Positions 20,696 to 29,840 are shown, counted from the first letter of the stretch. The stretch: DNA of 52,786 nucleotides from Rhodoferax sp. OV413 (GCA_943330915.2 CALQJO020000013.1:1-52786), one strand, 5' to 3'. A program made the numbers and translations. Notes: generated from the letters alone by a model not told the origin.

Positions 20696-22411
20696 TATCC
20701 CCAGAAGATTCAAACCCTTTTTGAGTGTCACCGCTGTCAGACTGGCTAACGCCAGTCTGCTTCTGCGGGTATCAGCATCTGATTTGAGAATAGGGCAGCT
20801 TTCATAGAATTTCATGAACAGGCCGGATAATTCATACAGATACAAGCACAGCTGATTTGGGTAGCAGTCCTCGCCAAGTAGTTGAACCAGCTCTGCAAAT
20901 TGTAGAATTTTGACAGCCAGTGAGCGCTCCTCGGATTGCTGCAACTGAATATGGTCACCAGGGTAAATGGATTCCTCTTCCAGACGACGTAGCACACTTT
21001 GAATACGTGCATACGCATAAAGCAGGTAGGGTGCTGTGTTACCTTCAAATGACAGCATACTTGACCAGTCAAAAACATAATCACTGGTGCGATTCTTGGA
21101 AAGATCCGAATACTTTACGGATGCTATGCCCACCGTGTTGGCAATCAGTGCTTTTTCTGAATCTGACAAATCCGGGTTCTTTTCTGTAACCAGATCCTGT
21201 GCCCTCAAGACGGCTTCAGCAAGCAGTTCGCGCAATTTAACGATATCGCCACTGCGGGTTTTGAAGGGTTTGCCATCCTCACCCATCATTGTGCCGTAGG
21301 CGATATGCTCCAGTTTGCAGTTCTGTCGGACAAAACCGGCAGCTCTCGAAACAGCAAACACCTGTTGAAAATGCAGGCTCTGCCGAGCATCAACGACGTA
21401 CAGGACCCGGTCAGCTCCGAGGTTGTCGGATCGATAGCGTATAGCAGCGAGATCGGTGCTGGCATACAGGTATCCGCCATCACTCTTCTGGATAATCACA
21501 GGTAACGGGCTGCCATCTTTGCCTTTAAATTCGTCCAGGAAAACACATTGCGCACCATCGGATTCGGTGAGCAAGCTTTTATCATGAAGATCATCAACTA
21601 TATTTGGTAACTCTTTGTTATAGAAGCTTTCTGCTCGCAGATCATTGCGTTTTAATCCAACGGATAGCAGGTTGTAGACTTCTTCACAGTGCTGCAAGGA
21701 CTCCTCGATAAAGCGTTGCCATGCGGCCAGACAATCCGCATCACCCTGTTGAAGTTTAACAACGTAAGCGCGCGCCTGATCTGCAAAGCCTGGTTCTGTA
21801 TCAAAGCGTTGTTTGGCTGCACGGTAAAAGCCTTCCAGATCTGCCAGATTACTGGAGAGCGCCCTTTTATCACTGCTTAACGAGTTCATGTGGGCGATCA
21901 GCATGCCAAACTGAGTACCCCAGTCGCCAACGTGGTTCTGTCGAATGACGCAGTGTCCCAGTGCTTCCAGAATGCGGACAATCGAGTCGCCGATGATTGT
22001 GCCCCGCAAATGACCAACGTGCATTTCTTTGGCAAGGTTGGGGCTTGAATAGTCGACTACAATGGTTTGTGGATGCTGGCTTGGCACAATCAGTGCATTA
22101 GGGTCTGACAGGCAAGCGCTGGCTTTTGCTGCCAGCAGGTCGTCACTCAGAAAGATATTGATAAAGCCCGGGCCGGCCACCTCTGCACGCGCAATCAGTT
22201 CATTGCCGCTCAATGCATTGATAACTAGCGTTGCCAACTCCCTTGGGTTCTGGCGTAGTTGCCGCGCCACTGCCATCACACCATTTGCCTGATAATCTCC
22301 AAACTCCGGCCTGGATGCATAGATGACTTGTCCTGTGGCTTCTTTTATGCCGCAAACCTGTACCAATGCGTCAGTGACGGTATTTTCGAGGGATTCTTTG
22401 ATTGTCAGCAT
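20675..22411 (-). CDS. argS: Arginyl-tRNA synthetase
   Basis: This 578-residue class I synthetase attaches arginine to tRNA-Arg. It has an N-terminal additional domain (1-100), the HIGH-type motif HVGH at 131-134 (NLAKEMHVGHLRG), the SSML-like region MMGEDGKPFKTRSGD in place of a canonical KMSKS (as usual for many ArgRS), and the C-terminal DALR anticodon domain ending GIEPLQRM. The start MLTIKESLEN has GGAG 6 nt upstream. It is divergent from rluC and convergent with htpG. Confidence 0.98.
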   Translation of the reverse strand: MLTIKESLENTVTDALVQVCGIKEATGQVIYASRPEFGDYQANGVMAVARQLRQNPRELATLVINALSGNELIARAEVAGPGFINIFLSDDLLAAKASACLSDPNALIVPSQHPQTIVVDYSSPNLAKEMHVGHLRGTIIGDSIVRILEALGHCVIRQNHVGDWGTQFGMLIAHMNSLSSDKRALSSNLADLEGFYRAAKQRFDTEPGFADQARAYVVKLQQGDADCLAAWQRFIEESLQHCEEVYNLLSVGLKRNDLRAESFYNKELPNIVDDLHDKSLLTESDGAQCVFLDEFKGKDGSPLPVIIQKSDGGYLYASTDLAAIRYRSDNLGADRVLYVVDARQSLHFQQVFAVSRAAGFVRQNCKLEHIAYGTMMGEDGKPFKTRSGDIVKLRELLAEAVLRAQDLVTEKNPDLSDSEKALIANTVGIASVKYSDLSKNRTSDYVFDWSSMLSFEGNTAPYLLYAYARIQSVLRRLEEESIYPGDHIQLQQSEERSLAVKILQFAELVQLLGEDCYPNQLCLYLYELSGLFMKFYESCPILKSDADTRRSRLALASLTAVTLKKGLNLLGIEPLQRM

Positions 22412-22483
22412 GGCAGCTCCAGGTGGAAAGCAAAAACTGCGCGGATTTTACACCAATTGCGACGGTGCTGCCGGTATAGATGC

Positions 22484-22506
22484 GCGCGCAGTGCTATACT
22501 GCGCGC
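22484..22506. promoter_or_regulatory. Extended -10 promoter of rluC inside a 9-bp inverted repeat
   Basis: TGCTATACT (22492-22500) is an extended -10 element with no good -35. It is embedded in a perfect inverted repeat GCGCGCAGT-GCTAT-ACTGCGCGC. Transcription would begin near 22507, 24 nt before rluC. The dyad could be an operator over the promoter, or an artefact of GC alternation. Confidence 0.45.
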
Positions 22507-22530
22507 CAGTTTAACCAAGGTAGTCACATT

Positions 22531-23511
22531 ATGAGCAGCCACACTCAGTCCTCGATAATGCCCGTGCATACGGCGAATACGGGTGTGCAACTGCTCGATG
22601 TTACAGCTCATTCTGATGGCCAGCGTCTGGATAATTTTCTGTTGTCCCGCCTGAAGGGTCTGCCTAAGTCACACTTGTACCGGTTAATTCGCAAAGGTGA
22701 AATCAGGGTAAACAAAAAGCGATGTAAACCGGATCAGCGGCTCAATGAGGCTGATGTTGTTCGAGTAGCGCCCCTAAGATTGGCAGAACAGGAAGCCTTG
22801 GTGGCCCCGAGCGCAGGCCTAGTAGAACGACTACAAGATGCCATTTTGTATGAGGATGAACATCTGCTTGTGATTGACAAACCCTCAGGGCTAGCTGTGC
22901 ACGGTGGTTCTGGCATCAAGGCTGGGCTGATTGAGGCGCTTCGGTCGATGGCTGGCATTGATGCTTATCGTGAGTTGGTGCATCGTCTTGATAAGGAGAC
23001 GTCTGGTTGTCTTTTGGTAGCCAAGACTGGTAAGTCACTGAAATTTATTCAAAACGAAATGAAAGCAGGGCATGTAGAAAAAAAATACCTTGTGCTGGTT
23101 CATGGTCAATGGCAAAAACAGATCACCCGTGTTGACGCACCTTTGTTAAAACATCACCCCAGTGATGCTGAGAGTTATTCAACCATTGATGAAACAGGTA
23201 AGCCATCAATTACGTTGTTCGAATTAAAGAAGGTCTGGGCTGAGGCAAGTTTGCTCGAAGCAACACTGATTACTGGACGGACACATCAGATCAGAGTGCA
23301 TACTCAGTCTGCGGGGCATCCGGTGGTTGGTGATACGCGATACACCCACAATAAAGTTGGGTCATTAAATGAATATCGGTTCTTATGCCTGCACTCATCC
23401 TCAATAAAGTTCACACATCCGGTAACTGGTTCCAGAAAAGAGTTTGCTGCGTCCATGCCTGCAACAATGCAATCGCTGATTGAAAAGCTCACGCCCGCGA
23501 GTCAATCGTAA
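22531..23511 (+). CDS. rluC: 23S rRNA pseudouridine synthase RluC
   Basis: The 326-residue enzyme isomerises uridines in 23S rRNA. An S4 RNA-binding domain (about 30-80: LYRLIRKGEIRVNKKR) precedes the catalytic domain with Asp154 in HRLDKETSG. TGRTHQIRVH is the third family motif. It is called RluC rather than RluD from position, since rluC lies by the yceD-rpmF-plsX cluster in E. coli too. ATG 22531 has AAGG 10 nt upstream. Upstream in-frame codons from 22480 lie in the promoter and are rejected. Confidence 0.92.
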   Translation: MSSHTQSSIMPVHTANTGVQLLDVTAHSDGQRLDNFLLSRLKGLPKSHLYRLIRKGEIRVNKKRCKPDQRLNEADVVRVAPLRLAEQEALVAPSAGLVERLQDAILYEDEHLLVIDKPSGLAVHGGSGIKAGLIEALRSMAGIDAYRELVHRLDKETSGCLLVAKTGKSLKFIQNEMKAGHVEKKYLVLVHGQWQKQITRVDAPLLKHHPSDAESYSTIDETGKPSITLFELKKVWAEASLLEATLITGRTHQIRVHTQSAGHPVVGDTRYTHNKVGSLNEYRFLCLHSSSIKFTHPVTGSRKEFAASMPATMQSLIEKLTPASQS

Positions 23512-23518
23512 GAACCCG

Positions 23519-23547
23519 AAAAATATGCGGAAAGCATATTTTTTTTT
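23519..23547 (+). terminator. Intrinsic terminator of rluC
   Basis: The AAAATATGC/GCATATTTT stem with a GGAAA loop is followed by eight or more T. It separates rluC from the yceD operon. Its last bases merge into the -35 box of the next promoter. Confidence 0.85.
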
Positions 23548-23574
23548 GACATCAAGGCTCTGTGCCCCTAGAAT
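23546..23574 (+). promoter_or_regulatory. Consensus sigma70 promoter for yceD-rpmF-plsX-fab operon
   Basis: A perfect TTGACA (23546-23551), a 17-bp spacer and TAGAAT (23569-23574) form the best promoter in the window. Normal spacing puts the transcription start at 23580-23582, only 2-4 nt before the yceD ATG at 23584, so the mRNA would be nearly leaderless. Confidence 0.8.
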
Positions 23575-23583
23575 TGCGCGCCT

Positions 23584-24132
23584 ATGACAGAGACCCCAAT
23601 CCATCGTTCTTTACTTACGCAAACTCTGGATCCCCAAAAGGTATTCAGGCAGAGGATGCAGTTAAAGAGTCAGTTGCCAGTCGCTTCGTTACAGAGACTT
23701 TGCGAAAGTTTGCTTGATGAAGAAGGCACCGTTACCGCAGACTTGTTATTTGAATTGGATACGGAGCGCAGGCCCAGGATTATTGGGAAAGTGAGTACGG
23801 ATGTCAGTGTAGTTTGCCAGCGATGTCTGCAACCGATGTTGTTGCATGTTGAAGACAAAATTGACCTTGTCCTGGTGACCACAGACGCTCAATCAAAAGC
23901 GTTGCCTGACAGATTAGATCCGTGGATGTGTGGTGAAGATGAGCTGTTATCTCCCGCAGATATCATTGAAGAACAGTTGATCCTCGCTATGCCGATTGTG
24001 TCGATGCATGAGCGATGTGTGGATGTAAACAAAGCTCAGGTTTTGGCGATACAGAAACAAATTGAATTAGAGCCAGCCCGGAAGAATCCTTTTGCAGCGC
24101 TGGTCGGACTTAAATCAAGAACTGAAAAATAA
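23584..24132 (+). CDS. yceD: 23S rRNA accumulation protein YceD (DUF177)
   Basis: The 182-residue DUF177 protein precedes rpmF, the usual place of yceD. In E. coli YceD is needed for normal 23S rRNA levels. The CQRCLQPM segment matches the central CQRC motif, and the end NPFAALVGLKSR matches the family. The start ATG 23584 is supported by family-like N-terminal sequence (LTQTLDPQKVFRQR) before the next Met at 23656. That start sits right behind the promoter with no room for a ribosome-binding site, which is unusual. Confidence 0.9.
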   Translation: MTETPIHRSLLTQTLDPQKVFRQRMQLKSQLPVASLQRLCESLLDEEGTVTADLLFELDTERRPRIIGKVSTDVSVVCQRCLQPMLLHVEDKIDLVLVTTDAQSKALPDRLDPWMCGEDELLSPADIIEEQLILAMPIVSMHERCVDVNKAQVLAIQKQIELEPARKNPFAALVGLKSRTEK

Positions 24133-24191
24133 ATTTGATTTCAGTTGTTTGTAGATTGAAATTTCAGCATTAATCGACAGGAGTACAAAGC

Positions 24192-24371
24192 ATGGCCGTT
24201 CAACAGAACAAAAAATCCCGCGCTCGTCGCGACCAGCGCAGAAGTCATGATGCATTGACTGGTCCAACGTTGTCAGTTGACAAAACCACTGGTGAAGTTC
24301 ATCGCCGCCATCACATTACTGCTGATGGTTTTTACAAAGGCAAGAAAGTTCTGAATCTTGGTGACGAATAA
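24192..24371 (+). CDS. rpmF: 50S ribosomal protein L32
   Basis: The 59-residue basic protein begins [20 protein letters not shown] and contains [21 protein letters not shown], typical of gammaproteobacterial L32 of the zinc-free type (no cysteines). AGGAG at 24179-24183 is 8 nt upstream of the ATG. It is the second gene of the operon and ends 2 bp before the plsX TTG start. L32 is a component of the large ribosomal subunit. Confidence 0.97.
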   Translation: MAVQQNKKSRARRDQRRSHDALTGPTLSVDKTTGEVHRRHHITADGFYKGKKVLNLGDE

Positions 24372-24373
24372 GT

Positions 24374-25387
24374 TTGACTGACACCCGGTGCATCGCCATT
24401 GATGTCATGGGGGGGGATTCCGGCCCCGCGGTGACGATGCCGGCCTGCTTGTCTATTTTGCGCCGGCATCTTTCTGTCACATTATTGCTAGTGGGTCAGG
24501 AGTCTCTGATCAAGATTTACCTTAAGGGTTTATCGCGGTCGGAGCTTTACCGAATCCAGATTCTTCATACCCCTGTAGTGTTTGCTGGTGCCTTGCGGCC
24601 GGGTAACATCCTTCGAAGTGCCCGCGACTCGTTGATATTTATCGCTATTGAACAGGTACGATCCGAAACTGCGCAAGCGTGCATCAGTGACGGTAACACC
24701 GGCGCTTTGATGCTCTCATCCCGTGACCTTTTAAAAAATATCCAGGGTATAGAAAAGCCTGCCATGCTTCCAGGGTCGCGGGCAGGCGGTTATACCTATG
24801 TTCTTGATGTGGGGGCCAATATCGATACCACCACCTATCAGTTGTTGCAATTCGCAATCATGGGTAGTGTCCTAGTCGGTGCCGTTTCTGGTAAGCCGCG
24901 CGCGCGCGTAGCGCGGCTGAATATCGGTTCTGAGGCTCTTAAAGGGACACCGGTAATTCGTGAGGCTTCAACATTGCTTGCTGCTTGTAATGAGATTGAC
25001 TACGTTGGTTCTGTTGAAGGGAATCAAATTTTTGATGGGATTGCTGATGTGATCGTATGTGACGGGTTGACCGGCAACATTACCATCAAGCCCAGCGAAG
25101 GCGCTGTAAAGGTCATCGAAAATCTTTTGCATCAAAGCATCCGTAGAAGATGGTACTACCGCGCATTCGGTTTTTGTATGAAACCATTTTTTCGAGATGT
25201 GCGTCGCGTGCTTAACCCATCAAAACATAATGGTGCCACGTTGATCGGGATTCAGGGCGTCATTGTAAAGCGCCATGGTAACTCTGACTGGGCAGGTTTT
25301 GAGCCGGCCATAGAGCATGCGTTCCAACAATTGGCATTTAATGTTCCTCAATTAATTGCTGCACGGATGCAAAAAACAGTCGTGTAG
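24374..25387 (+). CDS. plsX: Phosphate acyltransferase PlsX
   Basis: The 337-residue enzyme makes acyl-phosphate from acyl-ACP for phospholipid synthesis. It shows IDVMGGDSGP at the N-terminus, GNTGALM, DVGANIDTT, FAIMGSVL and VCDGLTGNITIK. The start must be TTG 24374: no ATG or GTG lies in frame before the DVMGGD motif, and GGTGA is 9 nt upstream within the rpmF end. Several blocks look diverged from E. coli PlsX (for example CISDGNTG in place of VSAGNTG). The next gene is fabD, with fabH absent. Confidence 0.92.
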   Translation: MTDTRCIAIDVMGGDSGPAVTMPACLSILRRHLSVTLLLVGQESLIKIYLKGLSRSELYRIQILHTPVVFAGALRPGNILRSARDSLIFIAIEQVRSETAQACISDGNTGALMLSSRDLLKNIQGIEKPAMLPGSRAGGYTYVLDVGANIDTTTYQLLQFAIMGSVLVGAVSGKPRARVARLNIGSEALKGTPVIREASTLLAACNEIDYVGSVEGNQIFDGIADVIVCDGLTGNITIKPSEGAVKVIENLLHQSIRRRWYYRAFGFCMKPFFRDVRRVLNPSKHNGATLIGIQGVIVKRHGNSDWAGFEPAIEHAFQQLAFNVPQLIAARMQKTVV

Positions 25388-25421
25388 CATAATTTTTCCT
25401 GAAACAGAATGAGAGCAAGTT

Positions 25422-26366
25422 ATGCAAAAATTTGGGTTTGTATTTCCGGGTCAGGGTTCTCAGAAGACGGGCATGCTAAGCGAACTGGCATTGCTATATT
25501 CGTTGGTAGAGGAGACTTTTTCTGAGGCATCTGACGTGCTTGGTATGGACTTGTGGGAAATCGTCCAGTCCAATCCCGATGGATTGCTGGACCAGACACA
25601 CATTACTCAACCAGCACTATTGGTCTCATCGATTGCGGTATGGCGGATATGGGAGCAACAGCATGGGCCGCTTCCCGGAATGCTTGCAGGCCATAGTCTG
25701 GGAGAGTATACCGCCCTTGTCTGCGCGGGGGTGCTAGGTCTTAGTGATGCGGTGCAACTTGTTCATCAGCGTGGCATTTACATGCAGCAAGCTGTTCCTG
25801 CCGGCACGGGGGCAATGGCAGCCATCATCGGTATGGACGATCACAGAATTGATGATATCTGTAAGTCAGTTGCGGGAGATGGTGTGGTTTCAGCGGCGAA
25901 CTTTAACTCGCCCGGTCAAACCGTGATAGCCGGCGACAAGCTTGCCGTTGGGCGCGCCATGTCAGCCTTGAAGGAAGCCGGCGCCAAAAGAGCATTGCCT
26001 CTCAATGTCAGTGTGCCTTCTCACTGCGCATTGATGAAACCGGCCGCTGATCAGCTTGCTGCCGATCTCGCGCTGGTTGAGTTTAAGCGACCATCGATTC
26101 CTGTTGTGCAGAACATTCATGGCCGTGCAACCAACGAGCCAAATGATATAAGAGAGAATCTGCTTAAACAGTTATATATGCCCGTGCAGTGGGTCGACAG
26201 TGTTTATTGCATGCGCGACTTCGGCGTTGGCAAAATTCTAGAATGTGGCCCCGGTAAGGTGCTTTGTGGCTTGATCAAGCGTGTGCATCCAGAGATTGAG
26301 ACCTTCAGCGCAGAGTCACCTGAGGCTCTTTCTGATGCCTTGTCCCACATCAGTAATCGTGTTTAA
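25422..26366 (+). CDS. fabD: Malonyl-CoA:ACP transacylase
   Basis: This 314-residue enzyme moves malonyl groups from CoA to ACP for fatty-acid elongation. The N-terminus FVFPGQGSQ, nucleophile Ser92 in GHSLGEYTA and His201 in VPSHCALM are all in the expected places. A GAGAGCAAG ribosome region lies before the ATG. It follows plsX by 34 bp, too little for the fabH gene that sits here in enterobacteria. Confidence 0.98.
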   Translation: MQKFGFVFPGQGSQKTGMLSELALLYSLVEETFSEASDVLGMDLWEIVQSNPDGLLDQTHITQPALLVSSIAVWRIWEQQHGPLPGMLAGHSLGEYTALVCAGVLGLSDAVQLVHQRGIYMQQAVPAGTGAMAAIIGMDDHRIDDICKSVAGDGVVSAANFNSPGQTVIAGDKLAVGRAMSALKEAGAKRALPLNVSVPSHCALMKPAADQLAADLALVEFKRPSIPVVQNIHGRATNEPNDIRENLLKQLYMPVQWVDSVYCMRDFGVGKILECGPGKVLCGLIKRVHPEIETFSAESPEALSDALSHISNRV

Positions 26367-26417
26367 TACCAATAAAAAGATCTGTTAAATGACACTTTAA
26401 TCAGGAGTTTGCTGACA

Positions 26418-27164
26418 ATGAGTTTGACCGGAAAAGTAGCGTTGGTGACAGGGGCAAGCAGGGGCATTGGTCGTGCGATAGCGTTGGAACTGGGAAAAAT
26501 GGGTGCCACAGTAGCCGGTACCGCCACCAGTGAAGACGGCGCAAAAGCGATAACGGAATTTTTTGCCAAATCTGCAATCAAAGGCTCAGGCTTTTGTCTG
26601 GATGTGGGCTCTACGGAAGCGGTTGATTCAGTGTTGGCGCGTATTGAACAGGAATTTGGTGCTACACCGTTAATTCTGGTCAACAACGCTGGAATCACCC
26701 GCGATAATCTGTTGATGCGCATGAAGGCAGAGGAGTGGGAAAGTGTCATGAACACTAATCTGACATCCCTGTATCGAATCTGCCGCAGTTCAGTCAAGGC
26801 GATGACCAAGGCGCGGTGGGGGCGAATTATCAACATCAGTTCAGTTGTTGCCTCAAGCGGAAACCCGGGACAAACAAACTATGCAGCGTCCAAGGCTGCT
26901 GTTGAGGGATTTTCAAGGTCTCTGGCACGCGAAATCGGGTCGCGTGGAATTACAGTAAATGCGATAGCACCCGGATTTATTGATACGGATATGACTCGTG
27001 CGCTGACTGAAAAGCAGGTTGAAACCATGCTGTTACAAATCCCGCTGGCGAGATTTGGAAAACCTGAGGAAATCGGTGCGGTTGCGGGTTTTCTTGCATC
27101 AGATGCAGGAGCATACATAACTGGTGAAACGATACATGTTAATGGTGGCATGTACATGGCGTGA
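26418..27164 (+). CDS. fabG: 3-Oxoacyl-ACP reductase
   Basis: The 248-residue short-chain dehydrogenase reduces beta-ketoacyl-ACP with NADPH. TGASRGIG (11-18) binds the cofactor. The Ser142, Tyr155, Lys159 triad is visible (NISS, NYAASK), and GMYMA is the typical C-terminus. I chose ATG 26418 with AGGAG 10 nt upstream. A TTG at 26409 would add three residues without family support. Confidence 0.98.
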   Translation: MSLTGKVALVTGASRGIGRAIALELGKMGATVAGTATSEDGAKAITEFFAKSAIKGSGFCLDVGSTEAVDSVLARIEQEFGATPLILVNNAGITRDNLLMRMKAEEWESVMNTNLTSLYRICRSSVKAMTKARWGRIINISSVVASSGNPGQTNYAASKAAVEGFSRSLAREIGSRGITVNAIAPGFIDTDMTRALTEKQVETMLLQIPLARFGKPEEIGAVAGFLASDAGAYITGETIHVNGGMYMA

Positions 27165-27391
27165 AACTTAAATAGTCGCGCGTAATTCTATCTAAAATAA
27201 GGTGAGAAATTTGTTTTAACAATATGAAATATAAATGTTTTTTATCGGTCAAGATATTTATTTTCCAGTTAAAGATTACAAGCACTATAAAATACATGTA
27301 AACTTACGTTTCAGATTAATCCGGTAGATCAAATAATAACCAATTAATCGGAATGTGTGACAAACATTGGTACTAGGAGCTAATAAGAGTT
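27165..27391 (+). promoter_or_regulatory. AT-rich leader of acpP
   Basis: This 227-bp spacer is strikingly AT-rich compared with its neighbours and holds no gene. It probably contains the separate acpP promoter found in many bacteria, and TATAAA/TAAAAT boxes occur at 27286-27293. I could not pair them with a good -35, so no exact promoter is claimed. AGGAGC shortly before the ATG is the acpP ribosome site. Confidence 0.45.
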
Positions 27392-27625
27392 ATGAGCAGC
27401 ATTGAAGAACGAGTGAAGAAAATTGTCTGCGAGCAGCTTGGCGTTAAAGAAGAAGATGTAAAACTGTCATCTTCATTCGTGGAAGATCTCGGCGCTGATT
27501 CTTTGGACACGGTTGAATTGGTCATGGCTCTGGAAGAAGAGTTTGAGACTGAAATTCCAGACGAAGACGCTGAAAAAATCACCACAGTACAGCTGGCTAT
27601 AGACTACATAAACCAGCACCTGTAA
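27392..27625 (+). CDS. acpP: Acyl carrier protein
   Basis: This 77-residue acidic protein carries growing acyl chains on 4'-phosphopantetheine attached to Ser37 ([18 protein letters not shown]). The length and helices are as in E. coli AcpP. It is flanked by an AT-rich leader and its own terminator, so it can be expressed at a higher level than the rest of the cluster. Confidence 0.99.
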   Translation: MSSIEERVKKIVCEQLGVKEEDVKLSSSFVEDLGADSLDTVELVMALEEEFETEIPDEDAEKITTVQLAIDYINQHL

Positions 27626-27657
27626 CAGCATTCCGTTTATAGGATTTTTACAAATAG

Positions 27658-27695
27658 AAGCTACTCCGGGCAGTTACTTGGAGTAGCTTTTGTTT
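27658..27695 (+). terminator. Intrinsic terminator after acpP
   Basis: The AGCTACTCC/GGAGTAGCT 9-bp stem with a 12-nt loop is followed by TTTGTTTATT. It probably ends a monocistronic acpP transcript, with partial read-through to fabF 20 bp further on. Confidence 0.75.
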
Positions 27696-27715
27696 ATTCT
27701 GTGGAGAGATGCGCG

Positions 27716-28960
27716 TTGAATGGCAGGCGAGTAGTGATAACCGGTCTGGGCATGGTTTCTCCATTAGGAAATGATGTCACGACGACATGGAATGCCGTTA
27801 AAGAGGCTCAAAGCGGTATCAATATTCTAGAGCAGTTTGATACTTCTGCTTTCAGCACCCGCTTTGGCGGATCCATAAAGAATTTTGACAGTGAACTGTA
27901 CATGCCGGCTAAAGATGCCAAGCGCATGGATGTGTTTATTCTGTATGGCGTAGCGGCAGGAGCCCAAGCCATGCAGGATGCTGGTCTCGATGGAGAAAAT
28001 AGTTTTGATCCAGCCAGATTTGGTGCTGCTATAGGCTCAGGTATCGGTGGAATCACTGCCATTGAGATTAACTCCGAGCTTATCAGGGTCAGTGGGCCCA
28101 GAAAGGTCTCTCCATTTTTTGTTCCCGGGTCCATAATCAATATGCTGGGTGGAACACTCTCTATCCGATATAACTTGCAGGGGCCCAACATAGCGGTCAC
28201 CACGGCATGTACCACCGGTACACATAACATTGGCCTCGCAGCCCAAATGATCGCGTCAGGCCAGGCTGATCTGATGCTGGCAGGTGGCGCCGAAATGGCA
28301 ACATCTCCGGTGGGACTCGGTGGATTTTGCGCCGCCAGGGCACTTTCCACTCGAAATGACAATCCACAAGCGGCCAGCCGACCCTTCGACATAGACCGCG
28401 ATGGTTTTGTACTCAGTGACGGTGCAGGAATTATGGTGCTGGAAGAATACGAACATGCCCGTAAACGCGGCGCTCGAGTTTATGCTGAACTCTCGGGCTT
28501 TGGCATGAGTGCAGATGCTTTTCATATGACATCGCCGTCAGAGAACGGCAGGGGTGCAGCCACGTGCATGCGCAATGCCCTGCGCAGTGCGGGCATGAAT
28601 CCTGAAGATATTCAATATATTAATGCACATGGCACCTCTACGCTCGCTGGAGACATCGCTGAAACCCAGGCGATCAAATCGGTATTTGGCCACTATGCCG
28701 GAAACCTGCCAGTCAGTTCAACAAAGTCGATGTTGGGCCATTTGCTCGGAGCAGCGGGCGCAGTTGAAGCCATCGTGTGTATCATGTCCCTTCACGATCA
28801 GGTGATCACGCCCACTATCAATCTGGATAATCCCGACCCGCAATGCGATCTTGATTATGTGCCAGGCATCAGCAGAAATGTCCGCCTTAATGCGGTTCTC
28901 AGCAACTCGTTTGGTTTTGGCGGAACCAATGGTTCGTTGATTTTTAGACGGTTCGTTTGA
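27716..28960 (+). CDS. fabF: 3-Oxoacyl-ACP synthase II
   Basis: The 414-residue condensing enzyme elongates acyl-ACP with malonyl-ACP. The active-site Cys165 lies in [11 protein letters not shown]. The histidines are in NAHGTST and [14 protein letters not shown], and [12 protein letters not shown] is the C-terminal motif. I chose TTG 27716: GGAGA is 8 nt upstream and the product then begins [13 protein letters not shown], aligning with E. coli FabF. A GTG at 27701 would add five residues but has no ribosome site. Confidence 0.96.
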   Translation: MNGRRVVITGLGMVSPLGNDVTTTWNAVKEAQSGINILEQFDTSAFSTRFGGSIKNFDSELYMPAKDAKRMDVFILYGVAAGAQAMQDAGLDGENSFDPARFGAAIGSGIGGITAIEINSELIRVSGPRKVSPFFVPGSIINMLGGTLSIRYNLQGPNIAVTTACTTGTHNIGLAAQMIASGQADLMLAGGAEMATSPVGLGGFCAARALSTRNDNPQAASRPFDIDRDGFVLSDGAGIMVLEEYEHARKRGARVYAELSGFGMSADAFHMTSPSENGRGAATCMRNALRSAGMNPEDIQYINAHGTSTLAGDIAETQAIKSVFGHYAGNLPVSSTKSMLGHLLGAAGAVEAIVCIMSLHDQVITPTINLDNPDPQCDLDYVPGISRNVRLNAVLSNSFGFGGTNGSLIFRRFV

Positions 28961-28970
28961 CGGAGGAGCC

Positions 28971-29840
28971 ATGAACCCGGCTCCGCAGACAGTGTCTAGT
29001 CAGAATTTCTCAGAAACCGTTTCCAGTCAGGATCGCGGATTGCTTTACGGCGATGGGCTATTTGAAACGATCCGGTTCTTCTCAGGTCGACTTTTGCTCT
29101 GGGAGCCGCATCGCCAACGTCTGCTATCCGGTTGTGATGTCCTTGGTATCGATCTGGACCTCAATTACCTTGACAGTCTGATTCCGAAAATCATTGCCTC
29201 GGCACCATCTACTGATTGCATCCTTAAAGTGATTGTCACCAGGGGCACTGGTGGGCGCGGATACACGCCACCCTCACCGATCCGGCCTACAGTGTTATTT
29301 CAGTGGTATGCGCTTGCCTCCGATATTGTCAGTAACTCAAAAAACGGTATTGATGTCATTTTTTGTCGTCATCCACTCTCGGTAAATCCGGTTACAGCAG
29401 GCATTAAGCACCTTAACCGTCTGGATCAGGTGCTCGCCAGCCGTGAGTTATCGGACGCAGCTTTGCACACACCAACTGTGCGCGAAGGGTTAATGCTGGA
29501 CTTGGATTCTAACCTCATCGAAGGTACTCGCAGTAACGTATTTGTTGTTGTTGAAAATCAGCTTTGTACGCCGGAGCTGACTCGTTGCGGCGTTGATGGT
29601 GTGATGCGCAACCGGCTGATCGAGTTGTTTGCTTCTAATGGAGTTGAGGTCGTTGTCAGAACTATTCAGCATCATGAACTGAAACAAGGCTCTGAAGCAT
29701 TTTTGTGCAACAGTGTTTTTGGAGTCTGGCCGATACTGCGGCTGATTGATGCTGGTGACCGAGAGGAACCGCATGAATTTCGCGCCACAACCATGTCGAG
29801 AATGGCGCAGCAGTGGCTGAGTGATGATTTTCCTCTGTGA
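28971..29840 (+). CDS. pabC: Aminodeoxychorismate lyase
   Basis: This 289-residue fold-type IV PLP enzyme forms 4-aminobenzoate for folate. Lys146 in AGIKHLNRLDQV is the PLP lysine. DRGLLYGDGLFETIR at the N-terminus and the LIEGTRSNVF segment are family signatures. It lies 10 bp after fabF, with GGAGG ahead of the ATG, in the conserved fabF-pabC-mltG order. Confidence 0.93.
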   Translation: MNPAPQTVSSQNFSETVSSQDRGLLYGDGLFETIRFFSGRLLLWEPHRQRLLSGCDVLGIDLDLNYLDSLIPKIIASAPSTDCILKVIVTRGTGGRGYTPPSPIRPTVLFQWYALASDIVSNSKNGIDVIFCRHPLSVNPVTAGIKHLNRLDQVLASRELSDAALHTPTVREGLMLDLDSNLIEGTRSNVFVVVENQLCTPELTRCGVDGVMRNRLIELFASNGVEVVVRTIQHHELKQGSEAFLCNSVFGVWPILRLIDAGDREEPHEFRATTMSRMAQQWLSDDFPL

